Shown here piece after piece: positions 8,011 through 14,842 of a DNA stretch of 16,306 bases. Location of the stretch: assembly GCA_040222185.1 (NCBI GenBank), contig JAVKDP010000092.1:1-16306 (forward strand). Direction: 5' to 3'. Within the stretch, counting starts at the first letter, position 1, and the number at the start of each line of letters is the position of its first letter. The notes below the pieces were generated by a model. That model did not search any database and had not been told where the DNA came from. It saw nothing but the letters and a program-made list of their open reading frames with translations. The position numbers and the translations under genes were made by a program. This DNA is from JAVKDP01 sp040222185 (GTDB lineage: Bacteria; Bacteroidota; Rhodothermia; Balneolales; Balneolaceae).

Positions 8011-8042
8011 TAATGGTAAACATAATAATTAGACTACCATTA
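8011..8042. repeat. Inverted repeat between the permease and NHL genes
   Basis: TAATGGTA at 8011-8018 pairs perfectly with TACCATTA at 8035-8042 (8 bp, 16-base loop), 29 bases after the permease stop on the - strand. No T-run follows the stem on that strand, so it is a weak terminator candidate. It overlaps the -10 element proposed for the NHL gene and could instead be a regulatory site. Confidence 0.35.
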
Positions 8043-8066
8043 TAAGAAACCCAACTCACGATGCAA
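8039..8066 (-). promoter_or_regulatory. Candidate sigma-70-like promoter for the NHL protein gene
   Basis: On the - strand a perfect TATAAT (8039-8044) is preceded after 16 bases by TTGCAT (8061-8066), a partial -35 match. The transcript would start near 8031-8033 and carry a leader of roughly 37-40 bases before the ATG at 7994. The -35 box lies just past the permease stop codon. The call rests on pattern only, and these bacteria may use a different -10/-33 consensus. Confidence 0.35.
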
Positions 8067-8071
8067 ATTAA

Positions 8072-10708
8072 CTATTCATTCATAAGTGTATCAACAGGGT
8101 TTGCAGCGCCGGCGCGGATGGTTTGGAAGCTAATGGTGATGAGGGCAATGATCATAACCAAAGCTGTAGCAATGCCAAAGTGCCATCCATTCACAGAAAT
8201 ACGATATGCAAAATTAGTGAGCCAATCATTCATAAAATAAAAGACTATGGGGGTAGCTATGAGTATTCCAAGAATCACTAGTTTCAGAAAGTCTTTAGCA
8301 AACAGGGCTGTAATTTGAGAAATAGAAGCTCCCAACACTTTCCTGATCCCCACTTCTTTTTGGCGACTGTTTACGGATAGTGTAACTAATCCAAACAACC
8401 CCATGGTGGCAATGAAAATGGCAAAAAATGAAGAATAGTTTACAATATTCGACCACTGTTCATCCTCCTGGTATGTCTGGTATAGATCATCATCAAGAAA
8501 TGAATAAGCAAAAGGCACATCAGCTACCAATATATCCCATTGTTCTTTGATTTCTGCAATCGTTTCCGACATGTTTTCCGGATGAATACGAATCATAATG
8601 TTACCATGACCCCAGGCCGGGTTCATAGTGAGAAAGGCAGGGTCAATTTCCTGGTATAAAGCAGCAAAATTATGATCTTCAACTACACCTATGATATATG
8701 CTCCGCCATGTGGGTCTTCTCCCTGGACTAACCCGGGAATCACTTTTCCTATTGGTTCAGTCAAACCCATTTGACTAACCAGCATTTCATTAACGATTAC
8801 AGCTTCAAGGGTATCACTGGCAAGGTTTTTGTCAAACCCCCTACCTTTGACCAAATTCAGTTCCATGAAATCGATATAGTTACTTTCTACTGTAAATACA
8901 TTAATACTTATGGGCCTATTATTATAATCTATACCATATCCGTATGAGCCATTGAAACCAAGAGGAGTTCCCGCTGCAGTGATATCCAAAACGTTAGCAT
9001 TTTTACCGGCAGTATTTCTTAACTGGTCAGCCAGTTCTAAGCCATTAAGTCGGTTCAGAGGAATAATGAGGACTTGTTCAGTATTAAATCCAAGGTCTTT
9101 ACTCTGTATAAATTGAAGTTGATTATTCATAACAAGTGTACTTACAATCAGGCATAAAGAGAGAGCAAACTGAAAAGAAACCAATGCTTTTGTGAATATA
9201 TTTGATCCATTTAGTTTTAACCTGGACTTAAGAGAAGCTACGGGTTTTATACCAGATAGAAGAAGTGCTGGGTAACTCCCCGCAATAAAGCCAGTTAGAA
9301 TAATAAAACCTGTCAGCACAACTAGGGTCTGATAATTCTCCAGGTATTTGAAATCTAGATTTTTATCTGCTAAAGAGTTAAAAACAGGCAGAAACAGCTC
9401 TGCAAGAAGGGTTCCAATTACAAGCGATATCGCACATACAATAAATGCTTCCCCCCAGAATTGACCCATTAATTGATGTCGTTGTGCTCCAATCACCTTT
9501 CTCATCCCAATTTCTTTAGAGCGGCGGGAGGATCGGCCTATTGAGAGTGTCATGAAGTTAATACAGGCAATCAGTAAAATGCCGAGTGCAATTCCTGATA
9601 AAATATAAGAATAACGTGGATCGCTCGAACTATTCAGGTGAATTTCAGGCAAGGGGTTTAATCGGTAGGCAATGGGGCGTACTGTTTCATCCCATTCATT
9701 TTTTTCGCGAATTGAAGTTTGATGATCTGATAGGTGTTTATCAGTAAATAAGTTTAATGCATTAGCTAAAGACTCTTCAGAAACATTCTTATTTAATTTC
9801 ACATAAGTTTGATAAATATTCATATCAAACCGATCGATAAAGCGCGCTGTATAAAAAGCATCTCCTGTTATGTTTAAAAGAATATTGAACCGGATAGTAG
9901 AGTTGGAAGGCATGTCCTTTACGACAGCAGTGACTTCAAAGTCTTCAAAAAGTTCATTTTTCCTGATTTGTAGGGTTTTTCCTACGGCTTGCGTATCGCC
10001 AAAATACTTAATAGCTGTTTTCTCTGTAATCACAGCGGAGTTATTGGAAAGTAATGCGTTGTCAGGATTTCCTACAATGAAAGGGAAAGTAAAGAGTTGA
10101 AATATGTCCGGGTCCGAATATAAAATTCGTTCTTTAATTGGTTCACCATCAGCTTTTACATAATGTTGCCTTGTAAAGAACCTGGTGAAGGTCTCTATGC
10201 CAGGCACTTCTTCATGCAACCTGGGTCCAAGGGGTATTGCCCCATTTCTTCCACTATTTTTTAAAGAACCATCTTCATTAAAAAACCCGAGTTCAACCCG
10301 AAATACACTATCCCGGTTTTGGTGCATACTGTCGTAGCTGAGCTCATCCTGAACATATAGAAAAATAAGCGCACAAAAAGCCAACCCAATAGCCAGCCCG
10401 AACACATTTATAAAAGAGTAGATTTTTTGCTTTCTAAGTGTTCTGAAGGTGACTTTTAAATAGTTCTTTAGCATGGCAAATGTGTTTAGGTTTGTGAATT
10501 CGAGTTCCTGGAACCAGCTTCTCCGTGCCCAGATGCTGAGTACATCATTCCAGTATTGTTTACGGGCATACTTTTCTCCCCAGTTCTCAAGCCTGATCTG
10601 GTATAGTTCGTCCAAATCACTTTCAGCTTCTTCTTTGAACCTCCAGGCTACGCTTAGAGCAAGTAACCATTGGGCCAGTTTAGGGGGAGTTGTGTTTTTA
10701 TCTCGCAT
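8072..10708 (-). CDS. FtsX/MacB-type ABC permease with N-terminal prefix domain
   Basis: The 878-residue protein has a cytoplasmic prefix (about 1-75, including PPKLAQWLLALSVAWRF, DLDELYQIRLENWGEKYARK) typical of the duplicated permeases paired with PadR regulators. A double FtsX/MacB layout follows. Helix 1 (about 97-119) precedes a large periplasmic MacB-like domain. Helices at about 368-391, 420-442, 462-485 and 504-526 come next, then a second periplasmic domain and helices at about 757-780, 806-826 and 843-862. Each FtsX half carries the cytoplasmic coupling signature: SKEIGMRKVIGAQRHQ (397-412) and QKEVGIRKVLGASISQ (783-798). The family transmits ATP-driven movement across the inner membrane to extrude peptides, drugs or lipoproteins, or to signal envelope stress; the cargo here is unknown. 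No ABC ATPase gene lies in the window. The start is set by its position 1 base after the padR stop. The gene looks intact. Confidence 0.92.
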   Translation of the reverse strand: MRDKNTTPPKLAQWLLALSVAWRFKEEAESDLDELYQIRLENWGEKYARKQYWNDVLSIWARRSWFQELEFTNLNTFAMLKNYLKVTFRTLRKQKIYSFINVFGLAIGLAFCALIFLYVQDELSYDSMHQNRDSVFRVELGFFNEDGSLKNSGRNGAIPLGPRLHEEVPGIETFTRFFTRQHYVKADGEPIKERILYSDPDIFQLFTFPFIVGNPDNALLSNNSAVITEKTAIKYFGDTQAVGKTLQIRKNELFEDFEVTAVVKDMPSNSTIRFNILLNITGDAFYTARFIDRFDMNIYQTYVKLNKNVSEESLANALNLFTDKHLSDHQTSIREKNEWDETVRPIAYRLNPLPEIHLNSSSDPRYSYILSGIALGILLIACINFMTLSIGRSSRRSKEIGMRKVIGAQRHQLMGQFWGEAFIVCAISLVIGTLLAELFLPVFNSLADKNLDFKYLENYQTLVVLTGFIILTGFIAGSYPALLLSGIKPVASLKSRLKLNGSNIFTKALVSFQFALSLCLIVSTLVMNNQLQFIQSKDLGFNTEQVLIIPLNRLNGLELADQLRNTAGKNANVLDITAAGTPLGFNGSYGYGIDYNNRPISINVFTVESNYIDFMELNLVKGRGFDKNLASDTLEAVIVNEMLVSQMGLTEPIGKVIPGLVQGEDPHGGAYIIGVVEDHNFAALYQEIDPAFLTMNPAWGHGNIMIRIHPENMSETIAEIKEQWDILVADVPFAYSFLDDDLYQTYQEDEQWSNIVNYSSFFAIFIATMGLFGLVTLSVNSRQKEVGIRKVLGASISQITALFAKDFLKLVILGILIATPIVFYFMNDWLTNFAYRISVNGWHFGIATALVMIIALITISFQTIRAGAANPVDTLMNE

Positions 10709-10709
10709 T

Positions 10710-11039
10710 TTAGCTCCAGGCCGGGCTCCAGTTAAATAAGCTCCAAAGTTGGTCGCGGACTGCTCTTGTATCTCTTAAAGCAACTTCTCCGGCATAGGTA
10801 ACTTTGTATACACGCTTACTTTTTCCACCTCTTTCAGGAGTAGGTTCAGTCATTGCAGAGGTGAGTAGTCCCTTTTTTGTAAGTCTTTCCAGGGAGGTAT
10901 ATAAAGCACCCATACTAATAACTCTTCCAGAGTGCTTTTCCAGTAGTTGTTGAATAGAAACGGTATAAGCCTCGTCTTTTAATCCTCCTATCGCAAGAAG
11001 AACCAGCTCTTCAAATTCACCAAGTTTTTGTGTACTCAT
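10710..11039 (-). CDS. PadR-family transcriptional regulator
   Basis: The 109-residue protein consists almost entirely of the PadR winged helix-turn-helix: LGEFEELVLLAIGGL at the start, GRVISMGALYTSLERLTKKG (39-58) spanning the recognition helix, and the wing with GGKSKRVYKVTYAGEVAL (71-88). Only a short helical tail follows, as in small PadR proteins that dimerise through N- and C-terminal helices. It directly precedes the permease gene with one base between stop and start, so the two form an operon. PadR proteins in this arrangement usually repress their own operon and respond to a ligand; the ligand is unknown here. A 12-bp palindrome 17 bases upstream of its start codon is a candidate operator. 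No Shine-Dalgarno is evident. Confidence 0.92.
   Translation of the reverse strand: MSTQKLGEFEELVLLAIGGLKDEAYTVSIQQLLEKHSGRVISMGALYTSLERLTKKGLLTSAMTEPTPERGGKSKRVYKVTYAGEVALRDTRAVRDQLWSLFNWSPAWS
10714..10717 (-). promoter_or_regulatory. Ribosome binding site of the permease, embedded in the end of padR
   Basis: GGAG on the - strand lies 5 bases before the permease ATG (10706-10708) and overlaps the last sense codons of padR. The padR stop (10710-10712) sits between this site and the start codon. Ribosomes finishing padR would uncover or re-use this site, which implies translational coupling of regulator and permease. Confidence 0.6.
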
Positions 11040-11055
11040 AGCAAAGTATTCTGTT

Positions 11056-11067
11056 GAAATATATTTC
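11056..11067. promoter_or_regulatory. 12-bp perfect palindrome upstream of padR, candidate operator
   Basis: GAAATATATTTC is its own reverse complement and lies 16 bases upstream of the padR start codon, in the 153-base divergent gap between padR and the gene at 11193. Self-repression from a palindrome near the promoter is common for PadR proteins, but AT-only palindromes arise easily by chance and no second copy was found in the gap. Confidence 0.3.
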
Positions 11068-11192
11068 TTTCTAATTGTAGGAATAATAGACGAACGAAAA
11101 AAGGATTAAGTTTCAAATGGATTTTTAGAAGTAAAAATATTGGTTTATTTAGGCTTTTGAATGTATATACCCATTAAGACAGTACAGGAGAA

Positions 11193-11618
11193 ATGAATCA
11201 AAACAAGCTTAGTAAAAAGAATAGAGTGGTCTTTGGGTTGATCTTTTTTGGAGCCGGATTAGTCTTCATCCTCATTTCTTTTGACATCATTCATATTGCT
11301 GAATCGGAAATAAATAGTCCAAGATGGGTGGTAGGCCTTTGTGGGTTTGTATTTGCGTTAGCCGGAGTAATGATTTTTTTAGGAGAGAACTCCGGGATTA
11401 ATAATCTGCTGGCTGCATTAATGATACTTTCGTTCGGATGTATCGGAGCCTGGGTTACTTTTTACGGGGACGCTGCAGATTATTCAGGAGGGTTTCCTTT
11501 TTTATCAAACGAAAGTAATGTGGTACTTGCGAGAACAATGTTTGGAATAAGTACAACCATTTGCTTTGTTATAGCTGCGTACGCTATTAGACTACACTTG
11601 AGAAGTAAAAATCAGTGA
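11193..11618 (+). CDS. Hypothetical membrane protein, four predicted helices
   Basis: I do not recognise this 141-residue protein. It has four hydrophobic segments: about 12-30, 44-63, 69-90 and 110-131. A basic N-terminus (NKLSKKNR) and a basic C-terminus (RLHLRSKNQ) both suggest cytoplasmic ends. The loop between helices 3 and 4 (YGDAADYSGGFPFLSNESN) should be outside. There are no charged residues within the helices and no enzyme motif. AGGAG at 11186-11190 precedes the ATG by only 2 bases, an unusually tight spacing, but no better in-frame start is seen. It is divergent from padR and converges on the DUF456 gene with the two stop codons directly abutting. Confidence 0.7.
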   Translation: MNQNKLSKKNRVVFGLIFFGAGLVFILISFDIIHIAESEINSPRWVVGLCGFVFALAGVMIFLGENSGINNLLAALMILSFGCIGAWVTFYGDAADYSGGFPFLSNESNVVLARTMFGISTTICFVIAAYAIRLHLRSKNQ

Positions 11619-12095
11619 TTATATAATAGCGTTAAAGAAGGAGAATGCGATCATAGCAGCCACAGTAACTTTAATAGCTGTACCGGTTAAAAAGCCGATA
11701 AAAGAACCCCAGGCTGATTTCAAGGCAACATTAACATCTTGCTTATATATCAATTCACCTAAGAAAGCACCAACTAAAGTACCAAGGAAGAAACCAAGAG
11801 GAGGGAAGAAAAGCATTCCAAGGATCATACCAATAGTACTTCCTGTAACACCATAGGGCGAACCTCCATACTTTCTGGTAGTATATGCCGGGATGAAGTT
11901 CTCAAGTACAATAATAGTTACTATAACAATGGCCCATGCTACAAGGAAGAAGGTTGAAAACTGTACAACACCACTGAAGTGAAGAACAAGTAATGCGGCA
12001 TAACTAAAAGGTAAACCCGGTACAACAGGAAGGAAAGCCCCTACTAATCCAACAACGATTAATATAATACCAAGTGTGATCCAGATAATTTCCAT
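11619..12095 (-). CDS. DUF456-family membrane protein
   Basis: The 158-residue, almost wholly hydrophobic protein has glycine-rich helices. It carries the family pattern: LPVVPGLPFSYAALLVLHF near the N-terminus, a basic TTRKYGGSPYGVTGSTIG segment in the middle, then FFPPLGFFLGTLVGAFLGEL. Length and motif order fit DUF456, whose function is not established; the Gly-zipper-like segments suggest packed or oligomeric membrane helices. It is on the same strand as the flavoprotein gene, 61 bases downstream of it, so cotranscription is possible. No Shine-Dalgarno is seen before the ATG. Its stop (11619-11621) directly follows the stop of the convergent gene. Confidence 0.85.
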   Translation of the reverse strand: MEIIWITLGIILIVVGLVGAFLPVVPGLPFSYAALLVLHFSGVVQFSTFFLVAWAIVIVTIIVLENFIPAYTTRKYGGSPYGVTGSTIGMILGMLFFPPLGFFLGTLVGAFLGELIYKQDVNVALKSAWGSFIGFLTGTAIKVTVAAMIAFSFFNAII

Positions 12096-12156
12096 AGTGC
12101 ATAAGATAGTTAACTCTGCACTCTCACGTACTACAGGTACTAAAGTTTCGGAGATC

Positions 12157-13356
12157 TTAGATCCTCAGGTAGTCCTTATCAAAGGAAACTTCGATGTATT
12201 GTTCTATAGAGATATTAGCCCATTTCTCTTGAGAACCTTTGGCAATAAAATCCAGATCGTGATTCTCTTTTCCTGAATTTCCGAATAAGATCAATCCTAA
12301 ATGGTCCATATCCTGCTTACAGTATTCATAAATCCGTTCAGGTGTCACAGAAACTCTTGCTCCTCCGTTTAGTTCGGAAGCAATATTATATGCTACAACC
12401 TTAGCCATAACCTCAGACGAGTGCCGTGTTCTTGGAACACCACAGGGAACAGGAGTATCTTCTTTTTGAGGGATAAAGACAGCACCACCAGCACCATATA
12501 TATTGGGATAGTCCATATGCTGAAACTCATTGTTTACATGAATCAAACCAAATTGATCTGCAAATTTACGGGTAGTTCGAACCGCATCTACCCCAACAAA
12601 TTGAGGTACAATCATGCTAAAATTGGAATGAATCTTTTCTCCGGTTTCCAGGACAACGAGTTTTTTTTTAAGCTCATGAATTTCTGCATTGGTATACCAG
12701 TTGATGTTATAACGATCAAAGAGTTCTTCACATGCGTTTATATCTTCCTTAACGCCTCCGATTCCAAAATGAGTGAGGTAAGGTTCTGCAGTTACGAAAT
12801 GGATAGGCACCTTATCAAGAAGATCTCTTCTTTTGAGTTGAAATAGTGCATTTAGAAGGAACTCATAAGCTGTAAAGAAATAGCCAGCCCATTGCGCAGC
12901 CCCAATTACTATAGGGCCAGGATTTTTCAGGAAGTTTTTCCAGGATTGTCGTGTTTTTTCTGCCTCATATAAACTACAAATAGAGGAAGCTGTTTCACCA
13001 GGTACAAAACCTTTTACGCTGGTATAGCACGGTTGGGTTCCAGTTGCGATAATGAGATAATCGTATTCAATATCTTTTTTTGGGGTGTATATTAATTGCG
13101 CCTCCAGGTCAAATCCATATACAGTGGTTTCAATAAATTTAATTCCCAAATCATTATAAATAGGTCTGGTATCAAAAGAGATATCACCTGAGTTTCGAAA
13201 GCCAAACGGGTGCCAAACCAGCGAGGGCAGAAACATAAATTCAGGCGAACGGTCAATAACAGTAATTTCATGTCTATCCTTGAGCAGTTTAGAAAGACTA
13301 AGCGCTACAGAATATCCGGCAAAGCTTGAACCTGCGATAACAATCTTCTTCTTCAT
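12157..13356 (-). CDS. FAD-dependent oxidoreductase, sulfide:quinone-reductase-like
   Basis: The 399-residue flavoprotein belongs to the two-dinucleotide-domain disulfide reductase/SQR superfamily. IVIAGSSFAGYSVAL (5-19) is a variant of the FAD-binding GxGxxG, followed by the acidic strand end ITVID (31-35). LIIATGTQP (101-109) is the second FAD contact. The third motif reads IYGAGGAV (287-294), with Gly where most relatives have Asp (AxGD), followed by TPVPCGVPRTRH, which resembles the TP-V-P-G-VPKTG region of some SQR-like groups. Cysteines lie at 110, 127, 209, 305 and 346; C127 and C305 sit in regions where SQRs place redox cysteines, but this assignment is uncertain. SQR-like enzymes pass electrons from sulfide or polysulfide to the quinone pool at the inner membrane; NADH dehydrogenase or carotenoid-type relatives are alternatives. 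AGAGG (13362-13366) sits 5 bases before the ATG, supporting the start. Confidence 0.82.
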   Translation of the reverse strand: MKKKIVIAGSSFAGYSVALSLSKLLKDRHEITVIDRSPEFMFLPSLVWHPFGFRNSGDISFDTRPIYNDLGIKFIETTVYGFDLEAQLIYTPKKDIEYDYLIIATGTQPCYTSVKGFVPGETASSICSLYEAEKTRQSWKNFLKNPGPIVIGAAQWAGYFFTAYEFLLNALFQLKRRDLLDKVPIHFVTAEPYLTHFGIGGVKEDINACEELFDRYNINWYTNAEIHELKKKLVVLETGEKIHSNFSMIVPQFVGVDAVRTTRKFADQFGLIHVNNEFQHMDYPNIYGAGGAVFIPQKEDTPVPCGVPRTRHSSEVMAKVVAYNIASELNGGARVSVTPERIYEYCKQDMDHLGLILFGNSGKENHDLDFIAKGSQEKWANISIEQYIEVSFDKDYLRI

Positions 13357-13492
13357 AAGAACCTCTCTATTTCTTTAATAACAATTCATTGTAGAACGGC
13401 TAATTGAAGATTGTATGAATTTACATTAGAAAAGCGCTTTCATCAAATATTCATAACCAGGCTGTAGACTTTTGGAAACTAATCTTTGAGTT
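13357..13492. promoter_or_regulatory. Divergent intergenic region between flavoprotein and phosphofructokinase genes
   Basis: These 136 bases must hold the promoters of both divergent genes. Seen here: AGAGG on the - strand at 13362-13366 for the flavoprotein; a weak + strand pair TTGAAG (13404-13409) and TAGAAA (13427-13432) with a 17-base spacer; and a 10-bp palindrome AAAGCGCTTT at 13431-13440 overlapping that -10. No Shine-Dalgarno precedes the + strand ATG. The palindrome could be a regulator site shared by both genes; this is a guess. Confidence 0.35.
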
Positions 13493-14698
13493 ATGACAAA
13501 AGCAAAAAGTAGCAAAGGAAGTATTGGAATATTAACCGGAGGAGGGGACGTTCCTGGACTAAACCCTGCAATTCGTGGAATTACAATAAGAGCTTTAAGA
13601 GAAGGATACCGTGTAGTAGGTTTTCGAAGAGGATGGGCGGGTTTGATTGATATTATCCGGGACAAAAAAGCTGATAATAGCAATAACTATATTGAGCTAA
13701 CGGAGGAAATCGTAAATAAAGCAGGTAGAACGGGAGGTACATTTCTTCATACTTCCAGAACACGCCCGAGCCATGTCAAGAAAGAGGCCGTTCCTGATCA
13801 TTTAAAAGAAAGTTATTCAGAAGAAGTAAATGATCTGACTGATGAAGTTTTGAAAAACCTGAGCTTTATAGGAATTGATTATCTGATTCCTATCGGCGGA
13901 GATGATACACTTAGTTATGGAGTCCGTCTATATAAGGAAGGAGTTAAAGTAGTTGCCCTTCCAAAAACAATGGACAATGATGTGCCCGGAACAGATTATT
14001 GTATTGGGTTTAGTACATGCATAACAAGAACTATCCAGTTGGCAAATTCGCTTCGCACTTCAGCCGGTTCCCATGAACGCTTTTTGGTGATGGAGGTTTT
14101 TGGAAGGTATGCGGGGTTTACAGCAATGCTACCTACTATGGCAGGAGCAGCAAGCCGATGTGTAATTCCGGAGTACGAATTTGAAATGGAACACCTTGCA
14201 GATCTTATGAATTATGACCGAAACAAGAATCCAAGTAAATATTCTATGTTACTGGTTTCAGAAGGAGCAATGTTTAAAGGAGGAGAGATGGTATTCCAGG
14301 ATGCTACCACAGATGCGTATGGTCATAAAAAACTGGGCGGGATTGGTGATTTGGTTTCCGAAGAGCTAAAGAGACTTTCTCCTAAATACAACAATGGCAA
14401 AACGGTGAATATCATCAATCAAAAATTTGGATATGTAGTACGTGGCGGGGACCCGGATGCCATAGATTCGATTGTACCCATGGCTTATGGTAACCTGGCC
14501 ATGGACCTGATACTTCAGAATATTCATGGAAGGTTAGTAGTACTCAAAAACGGGCGGTATGATAATGTCCCAATTGATATCGTAACCAGTAAGAAGAAGA
14601 TTGTAAATATTCAGCGTCATTATAACATAGAAAGACTACGCCCATTTTATAAAAGCTTCGAGATGCAGCCACTCTTTATTATGACCAGTGAGTATTAA
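13493..14698 (+). CDS. pfkA: 6-phosphofructokinase with pyrophosphate-type active-site residues
   Basis: This 401-residue phosphofructokinase of the PfkA superfamily adds the second phosphate to fructose 6-phosphate in the cytoplasm, the committing step of glycolysis. The N-terminal loop GILTGGGDVPGLNPAIRG (12-29) binds the phosphoryl donor. GGDD (135-138) has Asp where ATP enzymes have Gly (GGDGS), and PKTMDND (157-163) has Lys where E. coli PfkA has Gly (PGTIDND). Both are hallmarks of pyrophosphate-dependent enzymes, which work reversibly. D161 and D163 are the expected catalytic aspartates; MEVFGRYAGF (200-209) contacts sugar phosphate, as does the segment FGYVVRGGDP (312-321). Length is longer than E. 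coli PfkA (about 320) and in the range of PPi-type and mixed clades. It is divergent from the flavoprotein gene and 144 bases upstream of the POT transporter. Family assignment is very sure; donor specificity is inferred. Confidence 0.93.
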   Translation: MTKAKSSKGSIGILTGGGDVPGLNPAIRGITIRALREGYRVVGFRRGWAGLIDIIRDKKADNSNNYIELTEEIVNKAGRTGGTFLHTSRTRPSHVKKEAVPDHLKESYSEEVNDLTDEVLKNLSFIGIDYLIPIGGDDTLSYGVRLYKEGVKVVALPKTMDNDVPGTDYCIGFSTCITRTIQLANSLRTSAGSHERFLVMEVFGRYAGFTAMLPTMAGAASRCVIPEYEFEMEHLADLMNYDRNKNPSKYSMLLVSEGAMFKGGEMVFQDATTDAYGHKKLGGIGDLVSEELKRLSPKYNNGKTVNIINQKFGYVVRGGDPDAIDSIVPMAYGNLAMDLILQNIHGRLVVLKNGRYDNVPIDIVTSKKKIVNIQRHYNIERLRPFYKSFEMQPLFIMTSEY

Positions 14699-14842
14699 TA
14701 ATCATACCAGAAATAAATCGAGCTTAATCAAATAAATCTACCATAATAGCGGCCTATCAATCGTTCTTGCGCTCAACGTGTGGTTTAGGTATCATATCCG
14801 ATCACTCAAACTCAGCATAACTCTAAATAAATTTATTTTTTT
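14699..14842 (+). other. Intergenic region before the POT transporter with an AT-only palindrome next to the start codon
   Basis: No ORF, RNA gene or clear terminator is seen in these 144 bases. AAATAAATTTATTT (14825-14838) is a perfect 14-bp palindrome followed by a short T-run and then the ATG at 14843. It takes the place of a Shine-Dalgarno sequence. A hairpin made only of A-U pairs would be weak, so an unstructured A/U-rich translation signal is as likely. Confidence 0.4.

Noticed and set aside
12096..12122. AGTGCA and TGCACT inverted repeat between the flavoprotein and DUF456 genes
   Set aside because: Only a 6-bp stem with a 15-base loop and no T-run; too weak for a terminator or attenuator call.
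12421..12846. 141-codon open frame on the + strand inside the flavoprotein gene
   Set aside because: It lies wholly antisense to a gene with clear FAD-binding motifs, has a low-complexity composition rich in F, I, S and K, and shows no recognisable domain.
13426..13683. 85-codon - strand frame across the phosphofructokinase start
   Set aside because: Covers the conserved donor-binding loop of the kinase in antisense; proline-rich shadow sequence with no support.
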